Source of the DNA: Methylocella tundrae
Lineage (GTDB): Bacteria > Pseudomonadota > Alphaproteobacteria > Rhizobiales > Beijerinckiaceae
Length of the DNA: 64,000 nucleotides
Direction: 5' to 3'
Assembly (NCBI RefSeq): GCF_038024855.1
Contig: NZ_CP139088.1
Coordinates: 124,001 to 188,000, forward strand
Positions 24,702-34,064 of the stretch are shown piece after piece; the stretch's first letter is position 1; every line of letters begins with the position of its first letter. Position numbers and translations under genes: made by a program. The notes beneath the pieces are model-generated. The model saw only the letters and a program-made list of their open reading frames with translations. It did not search any database and was not told where the DNA came from.

Positions 24702-25259
24702 ATGGCGCGATTGATCTACGTTCCGGTGCTTCATAGCACTCCCGAGATGGGTTCTTCCGCACGCGCCTATGAGGCAGCCTTCGTCGCCCGCTATGGCCAG
24801 AGCAAATGGGAGGAGCGATCCGCCAAATTCGACGCCATCTGGCGCGCCATCGCGGATGCGATCAAGGCGCTCTGGCTCGATCTCAGGCGCGTCAAGCTGT
24901 TCCAGGACAGCTTGCCGGTCTGTGGCCGGGAGGTCGCGCTGGTGGAGGAACTGGCGGCCCAGGGCAGTCAGAACCATCAACTCCTGGTCAACCTCATGCG
25001 CGGCGGCGCGACGCTCGTCGGCACCGAGTCGCCGGACCTGCTTCTCGAAGAATATCGGGCGCTCCAATCGCCCGAGCAGCGCACCGAGGCGAGCGCCGCG
25101 GCGCTGCTTGAGGCCCGCGACCGCTTTATCGGCGGGCGCATCGAGGCGACGCTTGGCGATGCGGAGGATGGAATTCTTTTTATCGGAGCCCTGCATGACG
25201 TCGCCAGATTTCTGCCGCGACGCATCAAGGTCGAATATCTGCAAATCCGCGATCAATAG
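24702..25259 (+). CDS. Uncharacterised protein of the gas vesicle island
   Basis: From ATG 24702, 185 residues; a TTG at 24675 extends it by nine codons. The N-terminus RLIYVPVLHSTPEMGS, the central LPVCGREVALVEELAAQGSQNH and GATLVGTESPDLLLEEY look like a small alpha/beta enzyme-like fold with several conserved-seeming polar motifs. It is not a GvpF/L homologue. I recall similar proteins of unknown function in other bacteria and archaea. Location between gvpH and the CDC48 gene makes a vesicle-linked role likely but unproven. Confidence 0.65.
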   Translation: MARLIYVPVLHSTPEMGSSARAYEAAFVARYGQSKWEERSAKFDAIWRAIADAIKALWLDLRRVKLFQDSLPVCGREVALVEELAAQGSQNHQLLVNLMRGGATLVGTESPDLLLEEYRALQSPEQRTEASAAALLEARDRFIGGRIEATLGDAEDGILFIGALHDVARFLPRRIKVEYLQIRDQ

Positions 25260-25290
25260 CGATCGTCAATGAAGACGATGGGAGGACGAC

Positions 25291-27486
25291 ATGTCAGGCG
25301 AAGCATCAGCGACGAACATGGAGAAGTTGCGCCTGACGGTCGTCGAGGCGCGGCGCGAGGACGTAGGACGCGGCATCGTCAGGGTCGATCCCGAAACGCT
25401 GCGGCAGATCGGCGCCTCGCCTGGCGACGTGCTTGAGATTGAAGGGCGCGCAAAGACCGTCGCCAAGGGAATGCCGACCTTCAAGGAACAAAGAGGTCAG
25501 CAGGTTATCCAGATGGATGGGGTCGGGCGCACCAACGCCGGCGTGGCGCTGGGCCAGAGGGCCATGATCAGCAAGGTCTCCTCTGCGGTCGCCCGTCGTG
25601 TTGTCATGGCGCCGCTGGGCGCCGGCGCCTTGCGCGAAGATGAAATCGACCACATGGCGCGCCGCCTCGACGGGCTCGCCATGAAGGCTGGCGACCGCGT
25701 CAGGATCGCTTTGTTTGGGGGAAACCACCGCGATTTCCAGGTCGTGCGAAGCGAACCCGATGGACCGGTGATGATTCATCCGGACACATTGCTCGCCATT
25801 GAAAATCCACGCGGCGGGTCGGCAGGCAAGGCGGAGGCGGCGGCGGAGGACATCGTCACCTATGACGATCTCGGCGGCATGGAGCGCGAAGTCGCGAAAA
25901 TACGCGAGATGATCGAGCTGCCGCTCACCCATCCTGAAATCTTTGAGCGTCTTGGCATGACGCCGCCCAAAGGCGTGCTGATGCACGGGCTGCCCGGCTG
26001 CGGCAAGACGCTCCTGGCGCGCGCCGTGGCCCATGAGGCCGCCGCGGCTTTCATCTATGTCAGCGGACCGGAAATCATACAGAAATTCTACGGCGAGAGC
26101 GAAGCCCGGTTGCGCAAGATCTTCGACGACGCGCAGCGGCGCGCGCCCTGCATCATTTTCTTTGACGAAATAGATGCGATCGCGCCCAAACGCGAGCGTG
26201 TCGAAGGCGAGGTGGAAAAGCGCGTCGTCGCCCAGCTTCTTGCGCTGATGGACGGACTGAAGGGCCGCGGCGACGTGATTGTGATGGCCGCCACCAATCG
26301 CCCCAACAGTATAGATCCGGCCTTGCGGCGGCCAGGCCGCTTCGACCGGGAGATCGCCATCGGCATCCCCAACGAGCACGCCCGGCTCGAGATCCTGGAG
26401 ATTTACGCACGTGGGATGCCTCTCGGCGATGATGTCGATCTCAAGGAACTCGCCGAGACGACGCACGGCTTTACTGGCGCGGATCTGAACGCTCTTTGCC
26501 GTGAGGCCGCCATGGCGGCGCTGCGTCGTCAGCTTCCTGAACTGGCGCTCGATTCGGGGCCAATTCCCTATGAGGCGCTGATGGCGATGGAGGTTGGTAT
26601 GACGGATTTCAGGGAGGGCCTCAGCGAGGTGTCGCCCTCTGGGTTGCGCGAAGTAGCGGTCGAAGTGCCAAATGTCCGATGGGACGACGTGGGAGGGCTT
26701 GAGTCGATCAAGGCCGCTCTGCAGGAGGCCATCGCTTGGCCTTTGAGCCAGCCGGCTCTGTTCGAGCAGATCCAATTACAGCCGCCACGCGGCATCCTTC
26801 TTTATGGTCCGCCCGGGAATGGCAAGACGCTTTTGGTGAAGGCGCTGGCCTCGCAAAGCAATCTCAACTTCATTTCGGTCAAAGGACCGGAGCTTTTGTC
26901 AAAATATATCGGGGAGTCCGAACAGGGCGTGCGCGAACTCTTCGCGCGGGCCCGCCAGGCGGCGCCTTGCATTATCTTTCTCGACGAGGTCGACGCCTTG
27001 GTGCCGAAGCGCGGCTTCGACGGCCGCTCGCCGGTGACAGACCGGGTCGTCAGCCAATTGCTTACCGAACTCGATGGCGTAGAGGCGCTCAAGGACGTTT
27101 GGGTGATCGCAGCGACCAACCGGCCCGATATGCTCGATGACGCCCTTCTGCGCCCCGGCAGGCTCGATTTTCGGCTTGAGGTGCCGCGCCCGGATCGCGT
27201 CGCGCGGCAGGCGATCCTGGCGGTGCATCTGCGCAGGAAGCCGATCGATCAGCGTATCGATCTCTCAGCCCTGGCCGAGTTGACGGAAGGAATGTCGGCG
27301 GCCGAGGTTCGGTTCGTCTGCGACCGCGCCGCCATGAATGCGATCCGCCGCGTGTTTCCAGCGGCCAAAGGCGGATTGGTCGACGTCGCCACCCTGCGCA
27401 TCGAGCAGCGGGACTTCGACGAGGCCATTGGGGACCGGGCCGCTGCTTCAGGACAGCCGGCGGCGCCACAACCAATTCTTTTTTAG
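25291..27486 (+). CDS. CDC48/p97-type tandem AAA+ ATPase
   Basis: A 731-residue protein (GGGAGG ribosome site). Residues 10-185 form a CDC48 N-domain (double-psi barrel with LRLTVVEARREDVGRGIV). Two AAA+ modules follow: Walker A GLPGCGKT at about 232-239 with Walker B IIFFDEIDA, and GPPGNGKT at about 506-513 with IIFLDEVDA; each has an ATNRP sensor and an arginine-finger RPGRFDR or RPGRLDF. CDC48/p97 rings unfold or extract proteins. This type is common in archaea and eukaryotes and scattered in bacteria. Inside a gvp island it may remodel vesicle proteins or dismantle vesicles. Confidence 0.93.
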   Translation: MSGEASATNMEKLRLTVVEARREDVGRGIVRVDPETLRQIGASPGDVLEIEGRAKTVAKGMPTFKEQRGQQVIQMDGVGRTNAGVALGQRAMISKVSSAVARRVVMAPLGAGALREDEIDHMARRLDGLAMKAGDRVRIALFGGNHRDFQVVRSEPDGPVMIHPDTLLAIENPRGGSAGKAEAAAEDIVTYDDLGGMEREVAKIREMIELPLTHPEIFERLGMTPPKGVLMHGLPGCGKTLLARAVAHEAAAAFIYVSGPEIIQKFYGESEARLRKIFDDAQRRAPCIIFFDEIDAIAPKRERVEGEVEKRVVAQLLALMDGLKGRGDVIVMAATNRPNSIDPALRRPGRFDREIAIGIPNEHARLEILEIYARGMPLGDDVDLKELAETTHGFTGADLNALCREAAMAALRRQLPELALDSGPIPYEALMAMEVGMTDFREGLSEVSPSGLREVAVEVPNVRWDDVGGLESIKAALQEAIAWPLSQPALFEQIQLQPPRGILLYGPPGNGKTLLVKALASQSNLNFISVKGPELLSKYIGESEQGVRELFARARQAAPCIIFLDEVDALVPKRGFDGRSPVTDRVVSQLLTELDGVEALKDVWVIAATNRPDMLDDALLRPGRLDFRLEVPRPDRVARQAILAVHLRRKPIDQRIDLSALAELTEGMSAAEVRFVCDRAAMNAIRRVFPAAKGGLVDVATLRIEQRDFDEAIGDRAAASGQPAAPQPILF

Positions 27487-27537
27487 GATCCTTGTGACTC
27501 CAACCGACGCAGAACGTCATGACAAAAGGAGAGGGAT

Positions 27538-27816
27538 ATGCAGTTTCAAGAATCAGTATCGCACGGCGCCCTTTTTCAGGAGCATCGAGCGGAGGTGATC
27601 CGCGAGAGCCTTGATCATTTGTTGGCCATGGCGCAGCGTTACCGCAGCGAAGGCAGCCGCCGGCAGGCGATGGAAATTTACTGGATGTTGTCAGAAGATC
27701 ATTCCGAAACGATGCAAGCGCAGGCTGCGCAGGACAAGCTGCTCGAATTGGCTCACATCTACGAACGCGATGGCTCCAGGCATCAGGCGCGCGCCGTCTA
27801 TGAGCGCCTGTTGTGA
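27538..27816 (+). CDS. Small TPR-like helical protein at the end of the gas vesicle island
   Basis: A 92-residue protein from ATG 27538 (AAAGGAGAGG ribosome site), 51 bp after the CDC48 gene. It is all-helical, with two TPR-like helix pairs: DHLLAMAQRYRSEGSRRQAMEIY and LELAHIYERDGSRHQARAVY. The pairs share the pattern A-x-x-Y-x-x-x-G-S-x-x-Q-A, so this is one duplicated unit, enough for a small protein-binding surface. It may be an adaptor for the ATPase. A GC hairpin (27912-27933) follows. Confidence 0.7.
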   Translation: MQFQESVSHGALFQEHRAEVIRESLDHLLAMAQRYRSEGSRRQAMEIYWMLSEDHSETMQAQAAQDKLLELAHIYERDGSRHQARAVYERLL

Positions 27817-27911
27817 CTCTCATGCGTGGTCACGCAGGATCATTGTGCGCGCTCACGCCGCGCCGGCGCATAACCGTGGCGATTGATCTGTAGACAAGCA
27901 GCGCACACAGA

Positions 27912-27933
27912 GCGCGGGCGAGTCCGCCCGCGC
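27912..27933 (+). terminator. GC-rich hairpin after the gas vesicle island
   Basis: Perfect 9-bp arms GCGCGGGCG/CGCCCGCGC with a four-base loop, 95 bp past the last gene. There is no T run, so this may be a Rho-assisted end or only a stable structure. Confidence 0.45.
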
Positions 27934-28056
27934 GACTGTTGGCGATCCGCCGCGCGGCCCTGGTGCAAAGTTGCATTTCTCAAAATCCGCGCCGGGGAGA
28001 TGACGGCTGCGCTGGACTGCCGGATCTGCTTAGGAATTGATGGATGCTCTCGTCGC

Positions 28057-28083
28057 ATGATATCTATTTAAGATAGATATCAT
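28057..28083. promoter_or_regulatory. Palindromic operator upstream of the antitoxin gene
   Basis: ATGATATCTA and TAGATATCAT form perfect 10-bp arms around seven bases, ending 16 bp before the vapB-like start. The position fits autorepression by a VapB-type antitoxin. Confidence 0.6.
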
Positions 28084-28099
28084 TGCTTGGAGGCGGGTC

Positions 28100-28420
28100 A
28101 TGACAGCGAGCGCCAGCAGGCAGGCGGGCAAAAAACCCATCGCAAAACTCTTCATGCATGGCCGCAGCCAGGCCGTGCGCCTGCCGAAGGAGTTCCGGTT
28201 CAAAGGCACGGAAGTGCGCGTCAGCAGGCTCGGCGACAAGGTCATTCTGGAGCCGACGGAGAAGCCGTCCTTCGACGTGAAGACGTGGCGGGCGAAGCTT
28301 CGTGCGCTGGGCGCCGAAGATTTTCTCCCCCAAGGACGCCCGGAACAGCCGCCGATGCCCGATCACGAGATTGCCTTCCGCCGTGTTCTGTACGAACGCC
28401 GTCATCACCGTACTCAATGA
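28100..28420 (+). CDS. VapB-type antitoxin without intact toxin
   Basis: A 106-residue protein from ATG 28100 (GGAGG ribosome site). Residues 15-60 form an AbrB/MazE-like (SpoVT) swapped-hairpin DNA-binding domain: AKLFMHGRSQAVRLPKEFRFKG, then the VRVSRLGDKVILEP strand. The C-terminal part is the usual toxin-binding tail, but it continues into basic sequence. No intact VapC follows: in the next frame, around 28389-28425, there is only a short FCTNAVITVLNE piece that resembles the PIN-domain start (DTNAVI). It is an orphan antitoxin from a decayed pair. Confidence 0.7.
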   Translation: MTASASRQAGKKPIAKLFMHGRSQAVRLPKEFRFKGTEVRVSRLGDKVILEPTEKPSFDVKTWRAKLRALGAEDFLPQGRPEQPPMPDHEIAFRRVLYERRHHRTQ

Positions 28421-28530
28421 GGGAATCCCCGCGCCGCAGAGCGCCTGGACGCTGAGATCTCCCGCGGGACGACGATCTTGCGATCGCGACGGGCGAGCGC
28501 CAGGACAGTTCGAGCCGCAACGCAACGCAG

Positions 28531-29702
28531 ATGCAGGCGCTTCAGAAACTCGCCGGGCGCGTCCTCCAGAGTTCGGATATCGAGGAGATCCTACTTCTCG
28601 TCAGCCACGAAACCAAGCGGCTGTTGGCGTCGGATATTTGCGGCGTGCTGATGCGCGTCGGCGACGAAGTGGTGGTGCGAAATTGCGTCGGACATTTTTC
28701 GGCGGAGCTCGCCGGCGGCGGCGCCGATTGTCTCGAGTGACGCAGTCATTGGCGTTCTTGAAGTATGGCGGCGGCGGCCTTCGACCTATACCGAGCAGGA
28801 CGCCAACCTGCTTCTCGCGCTGGCCGGCCTTGCTTCGATTGCGATCGTCAACGCCACGCTCGCGAAACGCTGCAGCACGATCGAGAATTCAGCCAAATTT
28901 CAGGAAAAAAAGCGTTCAGCTGATGCTGAGCGGGCGGCCCCTTTCCGTCCTAGCGGCGACGACGGCGGAACATGTCGAGGGAACCGTGCTGGCGCTGGAT
29001 CGCGACCTCGCGATCGAGACGGCGCAGCCCGACCCAGGAGAAAGCGCGGGCGCGATACTTGATCTGGCGCGGTCCATCATGAAGAAAGTCAACCGCATTC
29101 CCGATCAGGCGATCGTCATGGGCGCGGGGGGAGAGCATGTGCTGACGCAGTCTGTTCTCGCCGGCGCCGAATTGCTCGGCTGAATTGTCTGGCATGGCGA
29201 GGCTGAGCCGTCGGAGACGACGAGACTGGCGCTGAGTCATGTTTCGCTCGCAGTTGCGATGCTGCTGCTCGAACGTCGCAGCGCCGCCCGCGCGCGGGCC
29301 GAGACCGAGCAGGCGGTGCTCTGGGATTTGCTTGAGGGCGATGAAATGGTTAGCGCGGCGGCGCTCGATCGCGCGCGCGAAATGCGCGAAATGAACGTGT
29401 CTTTCAAGGGCAAGGTCTGCGTGCTTGTCGCCACGCTGGAGAGCTTCGGGTCGGGCAAGGACCGTGGCGCCGCCCTGCCCGACGGAACCACCCATGATCG
29501 CGTGCTTGACCGCGCCCGCCTTTCTGACCTCGGCCGGAGCGCCCACATGGTGGGCTTGCGCCGCGATCAGCTTCGCATGATCTGCAAGGCCGCCGACGCC
29601 GAATCGCTTTGTGCGGCGGCCCGCATGATCGACGACAGCGGCCGTTGTCCTTGCCGCGATCGAGCGCCATCGCCAGCGCCGGCGGCTATTTGCGCAGCTT
29701 GA
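28531..29702 (+). pseudogene. Decayed GAF-PucR/CdaR-type regulator
   Basis: Pieces of one regulator occur in order but in different frames. 28531-28740 (frame 1) is the first half of a GAF domain. About 28739-28915 (frame 2) is its second half (VIGVLEVWRRRPSTYTEQDAN). From about 28915 (frame 3) there is a further piece of the sensor and the CdaR-like middle domain, interrupted by an in-frame TGA at 29181-29183 and continuing to 29702. The C-terminal PucR helix-turn-helix is missing. Two frameshifts, one stop and a lost output domain make a functional product unlikely. What it regulated is unknown. Confidence 0.75.
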
Positions 29703-30218
29703 CCCAGAAGGCGAGGGCGGGAACTTTTTTGCTTGGACCGATGCTCATGGCCTGATGCGGGCAAATATGCGAAAAGAGGGGAGGCGACGAGCATGATCGC
29801 GCACGCCTGTGATCTTCAAGCCCTTAGCTTTGAGCAGCATGAAGCGAATACGCGCCTTTTTCATAGGCAACTGTCAAAGGGAGAAGACCTTATCGATGAC
29901 GGTAGGCGCGTTGATCCTGGTCAATGCACCGCGATCGCCCTAGAACTAGGCAGCGGGGCGACTGGGCCGATCGGCCTAGCGCGCCTCGATAAGATCTCCT
30001 CAGAAAGCCGGGTTTGAGCGTGTGAGTTTCTGAACTGGTCGCTCTGATTATCAACGCCTGTCGCTAAGGAGTTTTGGCGGACCCGTCGCGTCCAAAGCGG
30101 GTTGACCGCTTTGCGATGTGGAGGATTGCGAAAGGTGCTTTATTAGCGCAATGTGGCGGACGAAGGGCGAGAGTCCAGCAGTCCAGACAATGGACGCCAG
30201 AAGCGGGAGGGGAACAGC
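29703..30218. other. Intergenic region after the pseudogene
   Basis: About 515 bp without a convincing gene. A 94-codon frame (29733-30017) has no ribosome site or recognisable features. The region probably includes gene debris and the promoter of the yjcH-actP operon. Confidence 0.5.
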
Positions 30219-30521
30219 ATGGCGCAGGGCTACGAATCCATCCAACGAAATCCGAAATATATTGAACTCGTCAGGCGGCGCTCAACGTTCGGCTGGTCTC
30301 TCTCAGCGGTCATGTTGGTGATTTATTTCGGGTTCATATTGCTGATCGCTTACGAGCCCAAATTTCTTGGCACGCCTATCGGCGCCGGAGTTATGACAAT
30401 CGGGATTCCGATCGGCCTCGGCGTAATCGTTTCAGCGTTCGTTCTTGTCGGAGTCTATGTTCGGCGAGCCAACGCGACTTACGACGGTCTCGTTCGTGAC
30501 ATCGTCGAGGAGTCACGCTGA
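30219..30521 (+). CDS. yjcH: DUF485 (YjcH-like) membrane protein
   Basis: A 100-residue protein from ATG 30219 (GGGAGGGG ribosome site). Two transmembrane helices (about 25-47 and 60-83) and the conserved N-terminal [16 protein letters not shown] define DUF485. It is nearly always encoded before the acetate permease ActP and shares one base of overlap with it here. It probably assists the transporter; the mechanism is unknown. Confidence 0.9.
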   Translation: MAQGYESIQRNPKYIELVRRRSTFGWSLSAVMLVIYFGFILLIAYEPKFLGTPIGAGVMTIGIPIGLGVIVSAFVLVGVYVRRANATYDGLVRDIVEESR

Positions 30522-32212
30522 TGCGCCAGCTGTACGCTCTCCCCGCCGCGGCAATTCTCGCGCTCCTCCCGGTCCTCGCGCATGCCGCGGGAGCGGTCGA
30601 AGGGGGCGCTAAGCAGGCGACCAACTGGTCAGCCATTGCGATGTTTGTGCTCTTTGTTTGCCTTACTCTTGGCATTACCTATTGGGCCGCCAAACAGACG
30701 AAATCCGCCGCCCAGTTCTATTCCGCCGGCGGCGGCATCACCGGGTTTCAGAATGGCATCGCGATCGCCGGCGACTACATGTCCGCCGCCTCATTCCTTG
30801 GCATCTCGGGCCTTGTCTATCTTTCCGGATATGACGGGCTGATCTACTCTGTAGGGTTCCTGGTCGGCTGGCCGATTGTGACGTTCCTCATCGCCGAACC
30901 GCTGCGCAATCTCGGCAAATATACATTTGCCGACGTCGCGTCGTTCCGTCTGGGGCAAACGCCGATTCGAATCCTCGCCGCCTGCGGCTCGCTCGTCACT
31001 GTGGCGTTCTATTTGATCGCCCAGATGGTCGGCGCCGGTAAACTGATTCAGATTTTGTTTGGCCTCGACTATTGGATGGCGGTCGTCATCGTCGGGGTGC
31101 TGATGATTGTCTACGTCACCTTTGGCGGAATGCTCGCAACGACCTGGGTGCAGATCATTAAGGCTGTCCTGCTGCTGTCGGGCGCCAGTTTCATGGCGTT
31201 CGCCGTCTTATGGAAGTTTGGCTTCAGCCTCGAAGCGCTGTTCGCGAAGGCTGTCGAAGTGCACCCGAAGCATCTCGCCATCATGGCGCCCGGCAGCCTC
31301 GTATCCAATCCGATCTCGGCGATCTCGCTTGGGCTCGCGCTGATCTTCGGCACCGCTGGATTGCCGCACATTCTCATGCGCTTCTTCACGGTCTCCGACG
31401 CCAAGGCCGCGCGCAAATCTGTGTTTGTGGCGACGGGCTTCATTGGCTATTTCTACATCCTCACCTTTATCATCGGTTTCGGCGCGATCTGCCTCGTTGC
31501 GACTGACCCGGCGTTCCTCGACACCGCGATCGCCGCGGTCAAGGGACCGATCGCCGCGATCAAGGGCGGCTCGAACATGGCGGCCATTCATCTTGCGGAT
31601 GCGGTCGGCGGAAGCCTCTTCCTCGGCTTCATCTCCGCGGTCGCTTTCGCCACCATCCTCGCCGTTGTGTCCGGCCTGGCGCTGGCCGGCGCGTCGGCGA
31701 TCAGTCATGACTTGTTCGCGACCGTCATCCGCAAGGGTCGCGCCAATGAGCAGGAAGAAATGCGGGTGTCGAAGATCGCCACGGTGTGCCTTGGCGTCCT
31801 TGCCATTGTGCTTGGCATCGTGTTCGAGAAGCAGAACGTGGCCTTCATGGTTGGCCTGGCGTTTTGTATAGCCGCGTCCTGCAATTTCCCGGTGCTGCTG
31901 TTGTCGATGTTCTGGCGAGGGCTGACGACGCGCGGCGCCCTCATCGGCGGCTTCCTCGGTTTGATCTCGGCCGTCGTCCTGGTCGTGCTTTCACCGGCTG
32001 TCTGGGAGGTGACGTTTGGCAACCCGAAAGGATCAGCGCCATCTCCGTATGAAAACCCCGCGCTGTTTTCGATGACCATCGCCTTCGTCGGCATCTGGCT
32101 GTTCTCGGTGCTTGACCACAGCAAGCGCGCACAGATCGACCGCGCCGGGTTTGACGCTCAATTTGTTCGTTGCCAGACCGGCATCGGCGCGACCAAAGCG
32201 TCGGCGCATTGA
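30521..32212 (+). CDS. actP: Cation/acetate symporter
   Basis: A 563-residue member of the sodium:solute symporter family with an N-terminal signal sequence (cut near AHA) and about 13 transmembrane helices. Segments such as [31 protein letters not shown] and [10 protein letters not shown] are typical of ActP. It imports acetate or related short acids, which fits a facultative methanotroph that grows on multicarbon acids. It is co-transcribed with the DUF485 gene, and a hairpin separates it from the next gene. Confidence 0.92.
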   Translation: MRQLYALPAAAILALLPVLAHAAGAVEGGAKQATNWSAIAMFVLFVCLTLGITYWAAKQTKSAAQFYSAGGGITGFQNGIAIAGDYMSAASFLGISGLVYLSGYDGLIYSVGFLVGWPIVTFLIAEPLRNLGKYTFADVASFRLGQTPIRILAACGSLVTVAFYLIAQMVGAGKLIQILFGLDYWMAVVIVGVLMIVYVTFGGMLATTWVQIIKAVLLLSGASFMAFAVLWKFGFSLEALFAKAVEVHPKHLAIMAPGSLVSNPISAISLGLALIFGTAGLPHILMRFFTVSDAKAARKSVFVATGFIGYFYILTFIIGFGAICLVATDPAFLDTAIAAVKGPIAAIKGGSNMAAIHLADAVGGSLFLGFISAVAFATILAVVSGLALAGASAISHDLFATVIRKGRANEQEEMRVSKIATVCLGVLAIVLGIVFEKQNVAFMVGLAFCIAASCNFPVLLLSMFWRGLTTRGALIGGFLGLISAVVLVVLSPAVWEVTFGNPKGSAPSPYENPALFSMTIAFVGIWLFSVLDHSKRAQIDRAGFDAQFVRCQTGIGATKASAH

Positions 32213-32223
32213 CAAGAAGGAGA

Positions 32224-32255
32224 GCTCCGGACACGGCTCATTTCGCGTCCGGAGC
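32224..32255 (+). promoter_or_regulatory. Hairpin covering the ribosome site of the CBS-domain gene
   Basis: Arms GCTCCGGAC and GTCCGGAGC are perfect 9-bp complements with a 14-base loop. The 3' arm contains the only GGAG near the following ATG (32258). When formed, it would hide the ribosome site; it may also serve as a partial terminator for actP. Confidence 0.5.
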
Positions 32256-32257
32256 GC

Positions 32258-34063
32258 ATGATTTTGCCGAACGCCTTTGACGAGCAGAACCCGCCGTTCG
32301 ATCGCCTGACCTCGCAGGAAATCGAGACGGTGCGCCGCGCACTCGACATCGCCTATTTCCGCCCCGGCGAGACGATCATCGCCCAGGGCGAACCATCCGA
32401 GGCGCTCTATGTCATTATCAAAGGCGTCGTAGAGGAACGCGCCGGCCGGGAGGTTCTTTCCCTTCTCGGGCCAAAGGATTCCTTTGACAGCCGCGCTCTC
32501 GTTCAAGGGCGGGCGAGCCACGAGTTCCTCGCGCGGGAGGAGACGCTGTGCTACCTGCTGCCTGGAAAGGCGGCGCTCGGCCTTATTCAGAGCAACCCGC
32601 GTTTCGCGGCGTTTTTCTATCTTGAAATTTCGCGCAAGCTCGATGCGATGGCGCGGGATGAGGAGGACAGCCGCGTCGGCACGCTGATGCGCGCGCGCGT
32701 GTCGGACATGAAGTTGCATCCCGCATCCTTCATTGATGCAACCGATACGATCGAGGCGGCCGGCCATCGCATGCGGGAGATCAACACCAATGCGCTATTC
32801 GTGCGCGACGGCGCACGGACCGGCATCCTGACCGGAATGAATCTCTCCAAAGCTGTTGTGTTGAACCGCATGCCCATCGAAGCGCCGGTCGGACCGATCA
32901 CGCACTTTGATGTGGTCTCCCTCTCCCCGGATGATTTTGTCTATTCGGCGTTGATCCTGATGACAAAAACCAACAAGCGCCGCGTCGCGGTTCACGACGG
33001 CGCGGCCTACATTGGCATTCTCGAAGATATCGAGCTTCTCAGTTTCGTGACCGGCAATGCGCAGTTAGTCGCGCAGCGGATCGACAGGGCGCTCACACTT
33101 GCGGATCTCACCATCGCATCCCGTGAAATCGGCGATCAGGTTCGCCTGCTGCGGCGTCAAGGGGTCAAAATCGAGGTAGTCGCGGAAATCGTCTCGGATC
33201 TCAACCGGCGCCTGTTCGCTAAAGTGTTCGATATTCTTGCCCCGGCGCCTATCCGGGCTCGCGGTTGTCTTGTGGTTATGGGCAGCGAGGGACGCGGCGA
33301 GCAGACGGCGCGCACGGATCAGGACAACGCTTTGATCCTGGCCGAGCCAGTGGATGAGCGCCTGCTCGAAGCGTTTCGCCGCGATTTCACCGCGGCGCTC
33401 GAAGGCTTTGGCTTCTCGCCTTGTCAGGGCAATGTGATGGTGCGCAATCCGGCGTGGTCGCGCACGCTTGCCGACTATCTCGCGGCATTCCGGCGCTGGG
33501 TCGCGCTTCCCGACGAAAACGCCCATATGAATGTCGCGATCTTCTATGACGCCGCCGCTGTTGCGGGAAACGCCGCGCTTTTGACGGAGGCCAAGGCCCA
33601 ACTGATCGCGGCGACGCGCGAAAATAGCGCCTATCTGGCGCATTTCGCCCGTGCGATCGAAGCTTTTCCGATGCCGATCGGATTTTTCAATAATCTGCTG
33701 ACGCTGGACGGCCACGGCGACGCGGTCGATCTGAAGAAGGGCGGCATTTTCCCTATTGTGCATGGCGTGCGCAGTCTTGCGCTGGAACGCGGGCTGACTG
33801 AAACCGGCACCGGCGAGCGCATTCAACGGCTCGTCGAACTTGGCCTGATCAGCCGCGACCTTGGTCGCGAACTGACTCAGTCCCTGTATTTCCTCATGAC
33901 GCTGCGCCTTGACGCCCAGCTTGCCGCCACAGGCGCATCGAGCGCGCTGGTGCGCCCGGCGGAGCTTTCAAGCCTGCAGCGAGATCTGCTGCGCGACGCG
34001 TTCCGTGTCGTGAAGCAGTTTCGCGATGTCGTCCGCCGGCGCTTTAACCTTGGCATGTTCTGA
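32258..34063 (+). CDS. cNMP-binding/CBS/nucleotidyltransferase signalling protein (DUF294)
   Basis: A 601-residue cytosolic protein with four parts: a cyclic-nucleotide-binding-like domain (about 20-135), a pair of CBS domains (about 150-275), a DUF294 nucleotidyltransferase-like domain (about 300-440; GSEGRGEQTARTDQDNALI motif) and a C-terminal helical domain (about 460-600). The architecture is shared with GlnD-like putative signalling proteins. It is regularly found beside actP and a DnaQ-like exonuclease, so it may regulate acetate uptake. The substrate of the transferase is unknown. The neighbour downstream starts one base after the stop. Confidence 0.88.
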   Translation: MILPNAFDEQNPPFDRLTSQEIETVRRALDIAYFRPGETIIAQGEPSEALYVIIKGVVEERAGREVLSLLGPKDSFDSRALVQGRASHEFLAREETLCYLLPGKAALGLIQSNPRFAAFFYLEISRKLDAMARDEEDSRVGTLMRARVSDMKLHPASFIDATDTIEAAGHRMREINTNALFVRDGARTGILTGMNLSKAVVLNRMPIEAPVGPITHFDVVSLSPDDFVYSALILMTKTNKRRVAVHDGAAYIGILEDIELLSFVTGNAQLVAQRIDRALTLADLTIASREIGDQVRLLRRQGVKIEVVAEIVSDLNRRLFAKVFDILAPAPIRARGCLVVMGSEGRGEQTARTDQDNALILAEPVDERLLEAFRRDFTAALEGFGFSPCQGNVMVRNPAWSRTLADYLAAFRRWVALPDENAHMNVAIFYDAAAVAGNAALLTEAKAQLIAATRENSAYLAHFARAIEAFPMPIGFFNNLLTLDGHGDAVDLKKGGIFPIVHGVRSLALERGLTETGTGERIQRLVELGLISRDLGRELTQSLYFLMTLRLDAQLAATGASSALVRPAELSSLQRDLLRDAFRVVKQFRDVVRRRFNLGMF

Positions 34064-34064
34064 C

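Noticed and set aside
29733..30017. 94-codon rightward frame after the pseudogene
   Set aside because: No ribosome site, no recognisable domain, and low-quality composition in a decaying region.
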